A stretch of DNA of 64,000 nt from Alphaproteobacteria bacterium (lineage in GTDB: Bacteria; Pseudomonadota; Alphaproteobacteria; Rhizobiales; Rhizobiaceae), in assembly GCA_018823835.1 (NCBI GenBank), contig JAHJHT010000002.1, positions 1,798,001-1,862,000 of the forward strand. Direction: 5' to 3'. Shown here in pieces: positions 9,269 through 18,243 of the stretch; positions within the stretch are counted from its first letter, which is position 1; each line of letters opens with the position of its first letter. Below the pieces are notes generated by a model, which was not told where the DNA came from, made no database searches, and saw only the letters and a program-made list of their open reading frames with translations. Both the position numbers and the translations under genes were made by a program.

Positions 9269-10498
9269 CTACTGTGCCTTCCAGGGTGCCTTGGGCAGCA
9301 CCGGCGCAGCGGCGCCCTCGCGGTCCGCCGGGGCGACCGCGACGAACTGGCCGTTCTGCCACTGGCCACCGAGCCAGAGCTTGCGCAGCTGGTTGTCCTC
9401 CAGCTTGACCTCGCCGAGCGCAGTTTCAAAGGTCCCGTTCGACAGTTCGGCCGAGACGGCGTCGCGGTCGAGACCCTTGCGCTTGATGGCCTCCTGCAGC
9501 ATCTGCAGGCTGGAATAGGTCACCACGCTGCCCCACAGGTCCGGCGCCTGGCCGGTGACTTCCTCGTGCCGCTTGCGGTAGGCGGCGTTCGCCTCGTTGT
9601 TGGGGTCGATGCCGCCGAGGCTCATGACGCCGGTGGCGTTTTCCCCGTTGGCAGCGCCATAGGCCGGGAAGCCGACGCCCACGCCGAGGTAAAGCACCTT
9701 GGGATTGAACTTGGCGACCTGGGCCTGCTGCGTCATGGCGAAGGTATCCGGCGGATAGGAGAAGGCGACGAAGGTGTCGGCCCCGTTGCTCGACGCCTCG
9801 CTGATCATCGGCGAGAAATCCGTCGTTCCCGCCGGATAGGTGACGTCGTAGACGACATTGAAGCCGGCCTTCTCGAAGGAGGGCCGCGCCGCGGTCACCA
9901 GGTCGATGCCGAAGCCGTCGGCGACGGAAATCATCGAGATCTTGTCGTTGATGGTGCCGTCGTCACGCGCCTTGGCGAGAAGCGACGCAAGCGCCTCGGT
10001 GTAGTCGTGGCCGCCGCCGAGCAGCCAGAAGCTCTTCGGCCAGCGCTTGACGAATTCGGGCGCCTTGTCTGTGACGGCGGAAACCGCGAGCTGCGGGTAG
10101 CCGAAACGGTCGAAAAGCGGCGCGACAGCGAGGTTGAAGCCGGTGCCCCAGGGCGGCAGCATGAAATCGACCTTGTCCTGCGTAGCCAGGCGTTCGACGG
10201 CGCGAACCACCTCCTCGGCGGAGGAGCGGTCGTCATATTCCACCAGTTCGATCGGCAGCCTCTTGCCGTCCGGCATCTCAAGGCCGCCGGCGTCGTTCAC
10301 TTCCTTCACCCACAGCACGTAGTTGGGAATGGTGGTGATGCCGGCCCCGCCGGCATTGGGCCCGGTCTTGGATACGGCATAGCCGATCTTGACCGAGGTG
10401 CGGTCCTGGGCGAGGGCGCTGCCGCCCGCACCGACGGCAAGAAGTGTCGCGGTCATGCAAAGCGTACGCAGGACGCGCCTGCGGCTGAAATTCGTCAT
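9269..10498 (-). CDS. periplasmic substrate-binding protein of the Liv-type ABC transporter
   Basis: A 409-aa type I periplasmic binding protein (LivK/AmiC fold). The N-terminus has SRRRVLRTL followed by a hydrophobic stretch ending in ALA-Q around residue 30, which looks like a Tat-type signal peptide. The mature start SVKIGYAVSKTGPNAGGAG is the standard ligand-loop region of this family. As first gene of the operon it captures the ligand for LivHMGF. The start ATG at 10498 lies 180 nt from the divergent AraC-type gene; this spacer presumably holds the control region for both. Ligand unknown. Confidence 0.9.
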   Translation of the reverse strand: MTNFSRRRVLRTLCMTATLLAVGAGGSALAQDRTSVKIGYAVSKTGPNAGGAGITTIPNYVLWVKEVNDAGGLEMPDGKRLPIELVEYDDRSSAEEVVRAVERLATQDKVDFMLPPWGTGFNLAVAPLFDRFGYPQLAVSAVTDKAPEFVKRWPKSFWLLGGGHDYTEALASLLAKARDDGTINDKISMISVADGFGIDLVTAARPSFEKAGFNVVYDVTYPAGTTDFSPMISEASSNGADTFVAFSYPPDTFAMTQQAQVAKFNPKVLYLGVGVGFPAYGAANGENATGVMSLGGIDPNNEANAAYRKRHEEVTGQAPDLWGSVVTYSSLQMLQEAIKRKGLDRDAVSAELSNGTFETALGEVKLEDNQLRKLWLGGQWQNGQFVAVAPADREGAAAPVLPKAPWKAQ

Positions 10499-10678
10499 GG
10501 ACGTTCCTCCCTTGTGGTCGCCGCCTGATGCGGCGAGATCACTGTCGGGCCGCCTGTCTCGTCTCCTCCGCGACAGGCTGCCTGTTTGACAAGGACAGGC
10601 TAGACCCCGCTTCGAGGCACATGAATAGACTTTTTCGAGAGAGAATTGTACTTTTCACGGTGATAGCGAAGTGAGGAC

Positions 10679-11587
10679 ATGATGGACACGGGTCGCCACG
10701 CAGAAAGCCGGGAAAACCAGGGCCCGTCCCATCATCCAGCGCCAGCGGGTATCGAAGTGCAATTGCTGCGCAGTTCCCTGGCGCGAAGCGAATGGACGTT
10801 CCGCGGCACGCGGCATCGCGCCTTCCTGCTCCAGGCGGGCAGCGGGCTCGTCCAGTCTGGCGGCGTCGAGACGCCCATTGCTGCGCCCTGCATCGTCTGG
10901 CTGCCGGCCGGCCGCAAGGCGACGCTGAGTTTCGAGGCAGGGTCGCGCGGCGCATCGCTCGCGGTGTCGGAAGTGGACCTCGGCCGGGCCATCCCGGTCG
11001 GGCCGAACGCCACGCAGTTGCGCTCGGCGCTGGCGCAGACGATCGTCGGCGCCAAGCTGCCGCCCGAAAGGGCACGGCGGATCGCCGACACGCTTGGCCT
11101 GATGGAGGAGGAGGCAAGGCAGGACCAGCCGGGCGCGCAGGACGCCGTGGTCCACCTTCTGGCGGTGTTCCTGATCGCACTCTGGCGCATTTCGCGCCCG
11201 GTACTCAACGAGTCGCAGCCGCTGCCGCGCACGATCGTCCACAATTTCCTGCAGGCGGTGGAACTGCATCTGCGCGACCACTGGACAGTGGCGCGCTACG
11301 CGGCCTTCGTCGGCGTCACCAGCGACAGGCTGAATTCGGCGGTTCGCCGCGCAACCGGGCGAAGCCCGCTGGCGCTCCTGCATGCCCGGCTCGTCGCCGA
11401 AGCCAGCGCGCTGATCGACAATTCCGGCATGCAGATCGCGGAGGTGGCCGAGACGCTGGGGTTTCGCGATCCGGCCTATTTCAGCCGGTTCTTCAAGCGG
11501 GAGACCGGGCAGTCGCCGAACCGGCATCGGCTGGAGGCTGCCGGAAAGGCTGCGCGCGGGGTCGGGTCCTTTGCGGCGTGGCCATGA
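10679..11587 (+). CDS. AraC-family transcriptional regulator
   Basis: A 302-aa regulator. Residues 20-90 look like an AraC-type cupin sensor, and the last 100 residues hold the double helix-turn-helix: WTVARYAAFVGVTSDRL is the first HTH, and AEVAETLGFRDPAYFSRFFKRETG the conserved second. The start ATG-ATG at 10679 follows GTGAGG. It is divergent from the Liv-type transport and aldehyde dehydrogenase operon and most likely activates it in response to the imported compound; this is inferred from position. Confidence 0.9.
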   Translation: MMDTGRHAESRENQGPSHHPAPAGIEVQLLRSSLARSEWTFRGTRHRAFLLQAGSGLVQSGGVETPIAAPCIVWLPAGRKATLSFEAGSRGASLAVSEVDLGRAIPVGPNATQLRSALAQTIVGAKLPPERARRIADTLGLMEEEARQDQPGAQDAVVHLLAVFLIALWRISRPVLNESQPLPRTIVHNFLQAVELHLRDHWTVARYAAFVGVTSDRLNSAVRRATGRSPLALLHARLVAEASALIDNSGMQIAEVAETLGFRDPAYFSRFFKRETGQSPNRHRLEAAGKAARGVGSFAAWP

Positions 11588-11626
11588 GCCGACGGTGGCT
11601 CGGCAAGACGGACGCAGGTTCCTTGG

Positions 11627-12799
11627 CTACCACGCGACCAGCGTGCCGTCGTCCATAACCGCATTCCTGGTGTGATAGACCTCGGGCGCGAAGGGGTGCC
11701 TGGCGCATTCGGCCTCGTCGACCTCGATGCCGAGGCCCGGCGCCTCGGGCACCTGCCAGTGGCCGTCGACCATGCGGATCGGGCCCTTCACGACGTCGAA
11801 ATACCAGGGCACGGCGCCGACCATCTCTTCTTGGATGATGTGGGCGGGCGTCGAGACGGCGAAATGCAGCGCGGCGGCGCCGGCGATCGGGCCGAGCGGG
11901 TTGTGCGGCGCCACGCCCATCCCCGCCGCCTCGGCCATCGCCGCGATCTTCTTGGCTTCCAGCAGGCCGCCGCAATGGCAGATGTCCGGCTGCACGATGT
12001 CCATCGCGCGGGCGCTGAAGTGGTCCTCGAACTCGCTCCGCTCGACCAGCCTCTCCCCGGTGGCGATCGGCACGGCGGATCTTTCGGTCACCTGGCGCAT
12101 GCCGCGCACGTCGCCCGGCTGGATCGGCTCTTCCACGAACATGGGATTGAACGGGGTGACTGCCTCGATGAAGGAGAGCGCCGTCGCGACCGAGCCGGGC
12201 TTGCCGTGGAAGTCGAGCATGATTTCGATGTCCGGGCCGACCGCCTCGCGCAGGCTGGCCATCAGCCGCTCGACATGGGCGACTGCCTTGCGCGGCGCAT
12301 AGGCGTGGACATAGGGCAGGATGACGACCTTGAAGGCGGTATAGCCGCGCGCCAGCACCTCCTGGGCGCGCTCGACCAGCGGGTCGGCGCTGTCGGTCTC
12401 GTAGACGGCGCGCATGTCGCCGAAGCCGAGATGCGTATAGACGTGCACCCTGTCGCGGGTCCGTCCGCCGGTCAGCTGCCACACCGGCACGCCGAAATGC
12501 TTGCCCATGATGTCCCAGAGCGCCAGCTCGATGCCGGAGACGGCACTCATGCCGATAGCGCCGAGCCGCCAGAAGGATTGCATGCGCATTGCCCGGACCG
12601 CCTGCTCGATGTCGAGCGGGTTGCGGCCGATGACGAGCGGCGCCAGGTCCTCGATCGTGCCGGCGACGCCGCGCGTCTTCCATTCGAGCGTCGCCTCGCC
12701 CCAGCCGTGCAGGCCCGGCACATCGGTCTGCACCTTGACGAAGACCCAGTTGCGCATCTCTGCGTTCACGACATGGGCGGTGACGGAGACGATCTTCAC
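11627..12799 (-). CDS. enolase-superfamily dehydratase, D-galactonate dehydratase-like
   Basis: A 390-aa mandelate racemase/muconate-lactonising type enzyme. Metal-ligand and catalytic segments are LDFHGK, FVEEPIQP, ATGERL, DICHCGG and APHNPLGPIAGAA; this order closely follows DgoD, which dehydrates D-galactonate. The exact sugar acid cannot be fixed from sequence. The start is GTG at 12799 with AGGAC upstream; an apparent 789-aa frame that continues into the permease gene is a shadow. It lies 14 nt after the TRAP permease gene, so the enzyme probably acts on the sugar acid that transporter brings in. Confidence 0.85.
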   Translation of the reverse strand: MKIVSVTAHVVNAEMRNWVFVKVQTDVPGLHGWGEATLEWKTRGVAGTIEDLAPLVIGRNPLDIEQAVRAMRMQSFWRLGAIGMSAVSGIELALWDIMGKHFGVPVWQLTGGRTRDRVHVYTHLGFGDMRAVYETDSADPLVERAQEVLARGYTAFKVVILPYVHAYAPRKAVAHVERLMASLREAVGPDIEIMLDFHGKPGSVATALSFIEAVTPFNPMFVEEPIQPGDVRGMRQVTERSAVPIATGERLVERSEFEDHFSARAMDIVQPDICHCGGLLEAKKIAAMAEAAGMGVAPHNPLGPIAGAAALHFAVSTPAHIIQEEMVGAVPWYFDVVKGPIRMVDGHWQVPEAPGLGIEVDEAECARHPFAPEVYHTRNAVMDDGTLVAW

Positions 12800-12813
12800 G
12801 GGCGTTTGTCCTG

Positions 12814-14124
12814 CTACAGCATCCAGGTGGAGAGCGGCGGGTAGAACAGCAGCAGACCGAGCACCAGCAGCTGAAGCACGATGAAGGGCAGCAACGCCGT
12901 GTAGATGTGTTTCAGCGTGATGTCGGGCGGTGCGACGCTCTTCAGGTAGAAGGCCGCCGGCCCGAAGGGCGGCGTCAGGTAGGAGACCTGCATGTTGACC
13001 GCGAACAGGATGCCGAACCAGATCGGATCGAAGCCCAGCTCGCGGATGATCGGCACGAAGATCGGCAGGGTCAGCAGCGCAATGCCGATCCAGTCGAGGA
13101 ACATGCCGAGCACGAGCAGGATCGCCATCATTACCATGACGATGACGACCGGCGGGGCATCGAGCCCGAGAATGGCCGCCGAGACGAACCGGTTGCCGCC
13201 CATGAGGTTGTAGACGCCCACCAGCACGGCGGCGGCAATGCCGATCCAGATGATCATGCCGCAGGTCTCGAGCGTATGGACCAGGCTGTCCTGAAGCATG
13301 CGCCTGTTCAGTTCCCCCCGCAGCAGCGAAATGATCAGCACCGACGAGACGCCGAGCGAGGCGGCCTCGGTGATCGAGGCAATGCCGCCATAGATCGAGC
13401 CGAGGACGACGACGACGATGAAGATTGGTGCGACCAGCGCCCTGAGCGCGCTGCCGACGGATTCCTCCGCCCGTTCCTTCTCCGAGATGGGCGGCCCGAG
13501 CTCCGGATTGCGCAGGCAGCGGAACAGCACGTAGCCAATGTAGCAGGCGAGCAGCAGAAGGGCCGGCGTGATCGCGGCGACGAACAGGTCGGCGATGGAA
13601 ACGCCCGCGACAAGGCCGTAGATGATCAGCACGATGGAGGGCGGCATCATGGTGCCGAGAGAGCCGCCCGCGCAGACCACGCCGATGGAAAGGTCGCGGT
13701 CGTAGCCGAGCCGCAGCATCTGCGGCAGCGCGAGGATGCCGAGCAGCACGATCTCGCCGCCGATGACGCCCGACATGGCGGCCATCAGGATCGCCACGAT
13801 CAGCGTCTGGATCGCCACGCCGCCGGGCAATCGCCCGGCCAGTATTCGCATCCCGTTGAACAGGTCCTTGGCTATTCCCGACCGGTCGAGCAGCGCCGCC
13901 ATCAGGATGAACATCGGGATCGCGACCAGCGAGTATTCGGTGATGAAGCCGAAGATGCGCGACGTCACCAGGGGCAGGGCATTGCCGCCGAACCATCCGA
14001 AGGTGAAGAGCAGCGCCACCAGCCCGGTAACCCAGGCAAGCGGCTGGCCGGTAAGCAGGAGCAGGAAGATGGAGGCGACCAGCACATAGGTGCCGTATTC
14101 GATGCCGAGTGCGTTGAGGCCCAT
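12814..14124 (-). CDS. TRAP transporter large permease (DctM family)
   Basis: A 436-aa membrane protein with about twelve hydrophobic segments and the DctM landmarks GGIAIQT-like (GGVAIQTLIVAI), GGSLGTMMPPS and YLTPPFGPAAFYL. It forms the sodium-coupled channel with the small permease encoded one base upstream (TGA then ATG). Gene order binding protein, small permease, large permease, dehydratase implies a sugar-acid uptake and degradation operon. Confidence 0.93.
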   Translation of the reverse strand: MGLNALGIEYGTYVLVASIFLLLLTGQPLAWVTGLVALLFTFGWFGGNALPLVTSRIFGFITEYSLVAIPMFILMAALLDRSGIAKDLFNGMRILAGRLPGGVAIQTLIVAILMAAMSGVIGGEIVLLGILALPQMLRLGYDRDLSIGVVCAGGSLGTMMPPSIVLIIYGLVAGVSIADLFVAAITPALLLLACYIGYVLFRCLRNPELGPPISEKERAEESVGSALRALVAPIFIVVVVLGSIYGGIASITEAASLGVSSVLIISLLRGELNRRMLQDSLVHTLETCGMIIWIGIAAAVLVGVYNLMGGNRFVSAAILGLDAPPVVIVMVMMAILLVLGMFLDWIGIALLTLPIFVPIIRELGFDPIWFGILFAVNMQVSYLTPPFGPAAFYLKSVAPPDITLKHIYTALLPFIVLQLLVLGLLLFYPPLSTWML

Positions 14125-14125
14125 C

Positions 14126-14698
14126 TCAGTCTTTCCCGCCCGATGATGGCGGAACGTCGCGCCGGATCGCCTTGACCAGATGCAGGGCGGATTGAATGAA
14201 CATGAGAGCCACGCAGAACAGGATCAGGATTTTCAGAAGTGCCGGCGTCGGCGGGTTCCAGGCCGTTCCCGTGCCCTCGAAATGGATGTCGCCGGTGGGC
14301 GTGTGGGTCGCCTTCCAGGCCATGATGCTGCCGGCATAGCCGAGCCCGGCGAAGAAGATCATCGCGACGACGGAATTGAAGATGTCGAGCCAGCGTCGCC
14401 CCGCTGGCGATACCGTGTCGTAGAACATGCGCACGCGGATGTGCTTGTCGCGGGCCAGCACGATCGGCCCGCCGATGAGGAAGATCGCGGCGATCAGGAA
14501 CGTCGTCGCTTCATGTGCCCAGAAGGTCGGGCTGTCGAAGACGTAGCGCGCGATCACCTCGTAGACGCTGATCAGGAAGGCCAGGAAAATCGCCCATGCC
14601 AATGGCTTGGCCGCGCTGGCGACGACGCGGTCCAGCCCCGTCCGCACCTCGGCCCCGGCATCTTCGGCCGCGCTGACAATCTCAGGAGTTTCCGACAC
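14126..14698 (-). CDS. TRAP transporter small permease (DctQ family)
   Basis: A 190-aa protein with four membrane segments and the DctQ signature around FWAHEATTFLIAAIFLIGGP and DKHIRVRMFYD. I start it at GTG 14698, which has GGGAGAG upstream; a TTG six codons earlier is also in frame. The N-terminal 35 residues are cytoplasmic and rich in Glu and Ala. It is the second gene of the TRAP operon and is separated from the binding-protein gene by a strong hairpin. Confidence 0.88.
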   Translation of the reverse strand: MSETPEIVSAAEDAGAEVRTGLDRVVASAAKPLAWAIFLAFLISVYEVIARYVFDSPTFWAHEATTFLIAAIFLIGGPIVLARDKHIRVRMFYDTVSPAGRRWLDIFNSVVAMIFFAGLGYAGSIMAWKATHTPTGDIHFEGTGTAWNPPTPALLKILILFCVALMFIQSALHLVKAIRRDVPPSSGGKD

Positions 14699-14720
14699 AG
14701 TTTCTCTCCCACACAAAATA

Positions 14721-14754
14721 GCTGCGCCCGGCTGAAGCGTCGGCCGGGCGCAGC
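14721..14754 (-). promoter_or_regulatory. intercistronic hairpin between binding-protein and small permease genes
   Basis: A perfect 12-bp inverted repeat, GCTGCGCCCGGC at 14721-14732 and its complement at 14743-14754, with a 10-nt loop, lies between the stop of the binding-protein gene and the small permease start. No strong U run follows. Such hairpins commonly protect or attenuate the message so that the periplasmic protein is made in excess of the permeases; that role is inferred. Confidence 0.7.
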
Positions 14755-14776
14755 ATGTTGGCGCGTTCGTGCTGGA

Positions 14777-15796
14777 TTACAGCAGGTTGCGGCCTTCCAG
14801 ATACTTGATGACGGAGTCGTAGTAGCGCTGGGTCATCTCGGTCTTGGCGGCCCAGGTCTTCCACTCGTCCTGGGCGATGCGGCGGAATTTGGCGCGTTCG
14901 TCGCCCGACCAGTTGATGATCTCGATTTCCGGGTTCGCCTTGGCCTTGACCACGGCTTCGGCGTCGAGTTTGCGCACCGAGTAGATGTGGTTGAGGATGA
15001 AGGTGTCGACCGACGCGTTGACGATCGCCTTCAGATCCTCAGGCAGACCGTCCCAGGCTTCCTTGTTGACGGAGATGTCGATCAGCGGCAGCGAGTGGAA
15101 GCCGGGATAGAGCGGGTAGTGGGCGATGTCGTTCATGCCGGCGGCCTGGTTGGCAGCGAAGACGGTATAGTCGGCCGCCTGGATGACGCCCTTGTCGAGA
15201 GAGGTGAAGACCTCCGAGCCCGGCAGCGCGACCGGCGCGGCGCCCGCCTTGGTGAAGATCTCGTAGACCATGCCTTCAGGCGCGCGCAACTTGACGCCCT
15301 TCAGGTCCTCCACCGTGCGGATCGGCACGGAAGAAACGAAGGCCTCCGGCTCGGTCGCCGCAGCGCCGATGAAGTGCACGCCATAAGGCGCGACGAGTTC
15401 CCGGAACAGCTCGTTGCCGCCACCGGACTGCATGTAGCCGAGGAGCTCGAACGGATCGGACCAGGCACCGACGAGGTTGCCCATCATGGCGAAGGCCGGG
15501 TCCTTGCCGGCGAAATAGCTGGGGTCGGTCAGGTGGCCCTGCAAGATGCCGCTACCCACGGCCTCCAGCGTATCGGTATGCGGAACCACCGCGCCGATCG
15601 GAACGATCTCGATCTCGATACGGCCGCCAGACATTTCCTTGACGCTGTCTGCCCACTTCTGCTTGTTGATGAAGCCGGGTTCGCCGGCCGTTTCCGATGT
15701 CTGGAACGTCCAGTTGTAGTCCGCGGCGTTGGCCGCGCTGGACAGGACCAAGGCACACATCACGACAGATGCAGCACCCAGGAATTTCTTCAGCAT
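14777..15796 (-). CDS. TRAP transporter substrate-binding protein (DctP family)
   Basis: A 339-aa periplasmic solute-binding protein. The signal peptide runs over residues 1-24, ending ANA before ADY. The conserved binding arginine lies in LKGVKLRAPEG, and GVIQAADYT is the DctP segment that follows. I chose ATG at 15796 because GGGAGGAACTGAA lies immediately upstream; an ATG nine codons earlier has no such site. It is the first gene of the TRAP operon and delivers the ligand, probably a sugar acid given the downstream dehydratase. It is the last chromosomal gene before the island. Confidence 0.92.
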   Translation of the reverse strand: MLKKFLGAASVVMCALVLSSAANAADYNWTFQTSETAGEPGFINKQKWADSVKEMSGGRIEIEIVPIGAVVPHTDTLEAVGSGILQGHLTDPSYFAGKDPAFAMMGNLVGAWSDPFELLGYMQSGGGNELFRELVAPYGVHFIGAAATEPEAFVSSVPIRTVEDLKGVKLRAPEGMVYEIFTKAGAAPVALPGSEVFTSLDKGVIQAADYTVFAANQAAGMNDIAHYPLYPGFHSLPLIDISVNKEAWDGLPEDLKAIVNASVDTFILNHIYSVRKLDAEAVVKAKANPEIEIINWSGDERAKFRRIAQDEWKTWAAKTEMTQRYYDSVIKYLEGRNLL

Positions 15797-16160
15797 TTCA
15801 GTTCCTCCCAAAATCAATTCCATTCTGAATTTCGATTTGCCCGGCCGTTGCTGACCAGTCCACCGTCGCTAATGTGCATGAATGGCCATTGCAATCAACC
15901 GCATCCGGCATGCCCCACCGGGACGCTGCTCCCTCACGTGGCCGGAACCGACATTGAATGTCTGCTATCACTTTTTGGACGTCGGAGCCTGCCGGCCTAC
16001 AAGGCGAAAGAGCCCCCTCCATTTCGAGAGCCGCTCCATCAGTGGTGATCCCGACAGGAATCGAACCTGTGACCTACAGATTAGGAATTTGAGGGAAACG
16101 TCTATCCGGTGCTTTCCCGAGCTTTCTGACTTTGAGGTAGGCCCTTGAAATTCAACATTA
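15797..16160. other. intergenic region: TRAP operon upstream region and left island junction
   Basis: Contains the promoter side of the TRAP operon (15800-15900, no clear consensus seen) and, at 16043-16088, the 46-bp tRNA-derived repeat. Chromosomal-type sequence lies to its left and lower-GC island sequence to its right. No convincing gene is seen here. Confidence 0.7.
16043..16088 (-). repeat. attachment-site repeat, left copy (truncated tRNA-Arg 3' end)
   Basis: The 46 bases are identical to 47279-47324. Read on the minus strand they are the anticodon loop, variable loop, T-arm, acceptor 3' strand and CCA of tRNA-Arg(CCT). The 5' half of a tRNA is missing, so this is a displaced fragment and not a gene. 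Identity stops at 16089, where T replaces C. Confidence 0.95.
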
Positions 16161-16217
16161 TTGGCTTTATTGAGTTTTCTTGTGGTTCGTGCAATTTACC
16201 CTACAGGTGACGCCCCC

Positions 16218-17501
16218 GTGACGACCCGAGCGACAGCGAAGATTACCAAACGTACGGTCGATGGGTCGATGCCCGCTCGTGCTCGCTACACAGTATTTGA
16301 CTCTGAAATACGCGGGTTTGGCCTGCGCGTCTTCCCTACGGGTAAGAAGTCATGGGTCTTCGAATACAAAAGCGGCGCGGGCGGACGCCGCGCAGCAACC
16401 AAGCGCATAACAATCGGTCGCGCAGATGAATTTACCCCAGACGAAGCCCGAAAAATTGCTGACAGATTTCGATCCATGGTAAAAATCGGCCAAGATCCCC
16501 AAGCGGACAAAGCGAGCGAGCGATCGGCAGTTTCGGTGCGTGAGTTGGCCGAGCAATTTCTCATCAAGCACGTTAAGCCAAAACGGAAGGGCAGCACTTT
16601 TCTGTACTACCAGGACATTTTAAACCGCATCGTGCTCCCGGCCATTGGCTCCCGTAAAGCGAAGGATATTTCCCGGGCGCAGATAGCCAAAATTCATCTC
16701 GATTGGAGCCACACTCCGTTTCAAGCAAACAGGACAATGGCGGTGGTGGCCTCGATGTATAGCTTTGGCGCCAAGAATGGTCTCGTACCAGAAGGATGGA
16801 ACCCAGCTCTTCGAATTGAAAAGTACGTCGAGTCGAGGAGGGAACGCTTTCTTTCGGACGATGAACTGGAGCGGATCGGCTCGGCTATTCGTGAAGCTGA
16901 GACCGTCGGCACACCTTGGAATATAGATCCTGCAAAAAACACGAAGCATGTTCCTCGAACGATTCAATCAACGGTAATCGGAGAACACGCAGCGGCTGCG
17001 TTACGGTTGCTACTATTCACCGGCGCACGAGTTGGTGAAGTTTTAAATTTGAAATGGTCACACGTGGATTTCGGTCGAGGCCTACTGCTGTTGCCCGACA
17101 GCAAGACTGGGCGCAAGACGATCGTGCTTAATGGCCCCGCACTCGATGTGCTTGTGAAGCTCACGAAGGTTGGTACTTTCGTCATTGCGGGAGATGGAGC
17201 TGCAGGCAAGTCTGAGAAGCCACGTTCGGACTTAAAAAGGCCTTGGATGATGGTACGGAAGCGCGCGGGTTTGGATGGTCTCCGGCTGCACGATCTTCGC
17301 CACAATTTTGCTAGCTTTGGCGTAGGAGGAGGGATGGGGTTACCCATCATCGGGAAGCTTCTTGGACACACCCAAGCTTCGACAACTGAGCGCTACGCCC
17401 ACCTCGATGCTGACCCCTTACGGCGCGCGTCTAACGCGATAGCGTCCACTATTGCCTCGGCAATGGGTGAAGGGCCGAGTACTAGGCCGAAGCCTCTATA
17501 A
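16218..17501 (+). CDS. tyrosine recombinase / island integrase
   Basis: Catalyses site-specific integration and excision at the tRNA-Arg att site. The 427-aa protein has the P4-type layout: an N-terminal DUF4102-like arm-binding domain (FGLRVFPTGKKSWVFEY), a core-binding domain around residues 90-190, and a catalytic domain with Arg in FTGARVGEVLNLKW, His-x-x-Arg in LHDLRHNFAS, LLGHTQASTTERYAHL with the second His and the nucleophilic Tyr. All catalytic residues are present. Start GTG 16218 has AGGTGA upstream; a TTG at 16161 is possible. Position beside the left repeat is typical for the integrase of such an island. Confidence 0.95.
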   Translation: MTTRATAKITKRTVDGSMPARARYTVFDSEIRGFGLRVFPTGKKSWVFEYKSGAGGRRAATKRITIGRADEFTPDEARKIADRFRSMVKIGQDPQADKASERSAVSVRELAEQFLIKHVKPKRKGSTFLYYQDILNRIVLPAIGSRKAKDISRAQIAKIHLDWSHTPFQANRTMAVVASMYSFGAKNGLVPEGWNPALRIEKYVESRRERFLSDDELERIGSAIREAETVGTPWNIDPAKNTKHVPRTIQSTVIGEHAAAALRLLLFTGARVGEVLNLKWSHVDFGRGLLLLPDSKTGRKTIVLNGPALDVLVKLTKVGTFVIAGDGAAGKSEKPRSDLKRPWMMVRKRAGLDGLRLHDLRHNFASFGVGGGMGLPIIGKLLGHTQASTTERYAHLDADPLRRASNAIASTIASAMGEGPSTRPKPL

Positions 17502-17507
17502 AATACC

Positions 17508-17930
17508 ATGGCCATAACGAAACTAGGAAAGAGCCGGGAGCTGTATCTATCGCGGCTCAAGAGCGCGTGGGAGGACGGCTTAGTGGATGCGATCAAAAAG
17601 GCTCGACAAGGAAAGCCGGATAGATTGATCGCGCTTTTACGGGCGCATCGGCCTCTAGCAAGAGAGGACTTTGACGCGCTGGCTGATCTTTTGGAGCAGG
17701 AGTTTCGCGGCGTGGGGCAGCCGCGCAATAACTACGTTCATAAGGCAGCGCAGTTGATAAAGACGCAAAAGAACATCTATCGCCATCGCTACAACACCCC
17801 AACCGTCCCGAAGGCAGTTGAATCGGAAATGCTCGAAGAGTCTTGCCAGCTTTTCGAAAGGGAGTCCGGCGAAGAGATAAACCGGGAAAGCGTTCGCTAT
17901 GCGATGCGGCGATCAGCAAAATTACGCTAG
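17508..17930 (+). CDS. hypothetical protein
   Basis: A 140-aa basic, largely helical protein that starts 6 nt after the integrase stop, so probably shares its transcript. I do not recognise the family. The centre (residues 35-75) reads as HRPLAREDFDALADLLEQEFRG, likely a helical hairpin, and the C-terminus ends in an RYAMRRSAKLR basic tail that could bind nucleic acid. A role in element maintenance is possible from position alone. Confidence 0.65.
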   Translation: MAITKLGKSRELYLSRLKSAWEDGLVDAIKKARQGKPDRLIALLRAHRPLAREDFDALADLLEQEFRGVGQPRNNYVHKAAQLIKTQKNIYRHRYNTPTVPKAVESEMLEESCQLFERESGEEINRESVRYAMRRSAKLR

Positions 17931-17991
17931 TTCTGCTGACTACTGCTGCATAACACACGGGTAAGTCTCCGCTCAAACCGGAGATTACGAG

Positions 17992-18243
17992 ATGAGATAC
18001 CTTCGACGAGCCCAAGCGGCTTCTTATCTGACCGATGTGATTGGCCTTCCTTGCGCAAAAAACACCCTTGATAAACTCGCCACGATCGGCGGTGGTCCGC
18101 CCTTTCACAAGGCCGGTCGCATTCCACTCTACAAGGCTGATGACTTAGAGCGATGGGCGACTGCACGGGTGTCTACGCGAGCGTTCCGGTCTACATCGGA
18201 GGCGAATCATGAGCGGTTTCCAACGGGCGCGGCTGAGCCGTGA
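17992..18243 (+). CDS. AlpA/excisionase-like helix-turn-helix protein
   Basis: An 83-aa protein. MRYLRRAQAASYL followed by CAKNTLDKLATIGGGPPFHKAGRIPLYKADDLERW is the standard layout of a winged-helix HTH_17/AlpA-type DNA-binding domain (residues 1-57), used by P4-like elements as excisionase or activator of the integrase. GGAG lies upstream of the ATG. The stop codon overlaps the GTG start of the terminase-like gene as GTGA. Its likely job is control of excision or of island gene expression. Confidence 0.8.
   Translation: MRYLRRAQAASYLTDVIGLPCAKNTLDKLATIGGGPPFHKAGRIPLYKADDLERWATARVSTRAFRSTSEANHERFPTGAAEP

Noticed and set aside
11627-13996. 789-codon open frame suggesting a permease-dehydratase fusion
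   Set aside because: Only the last 390 codons match the dehydratase; the upstream part is out of frame with the DctM permease gene.
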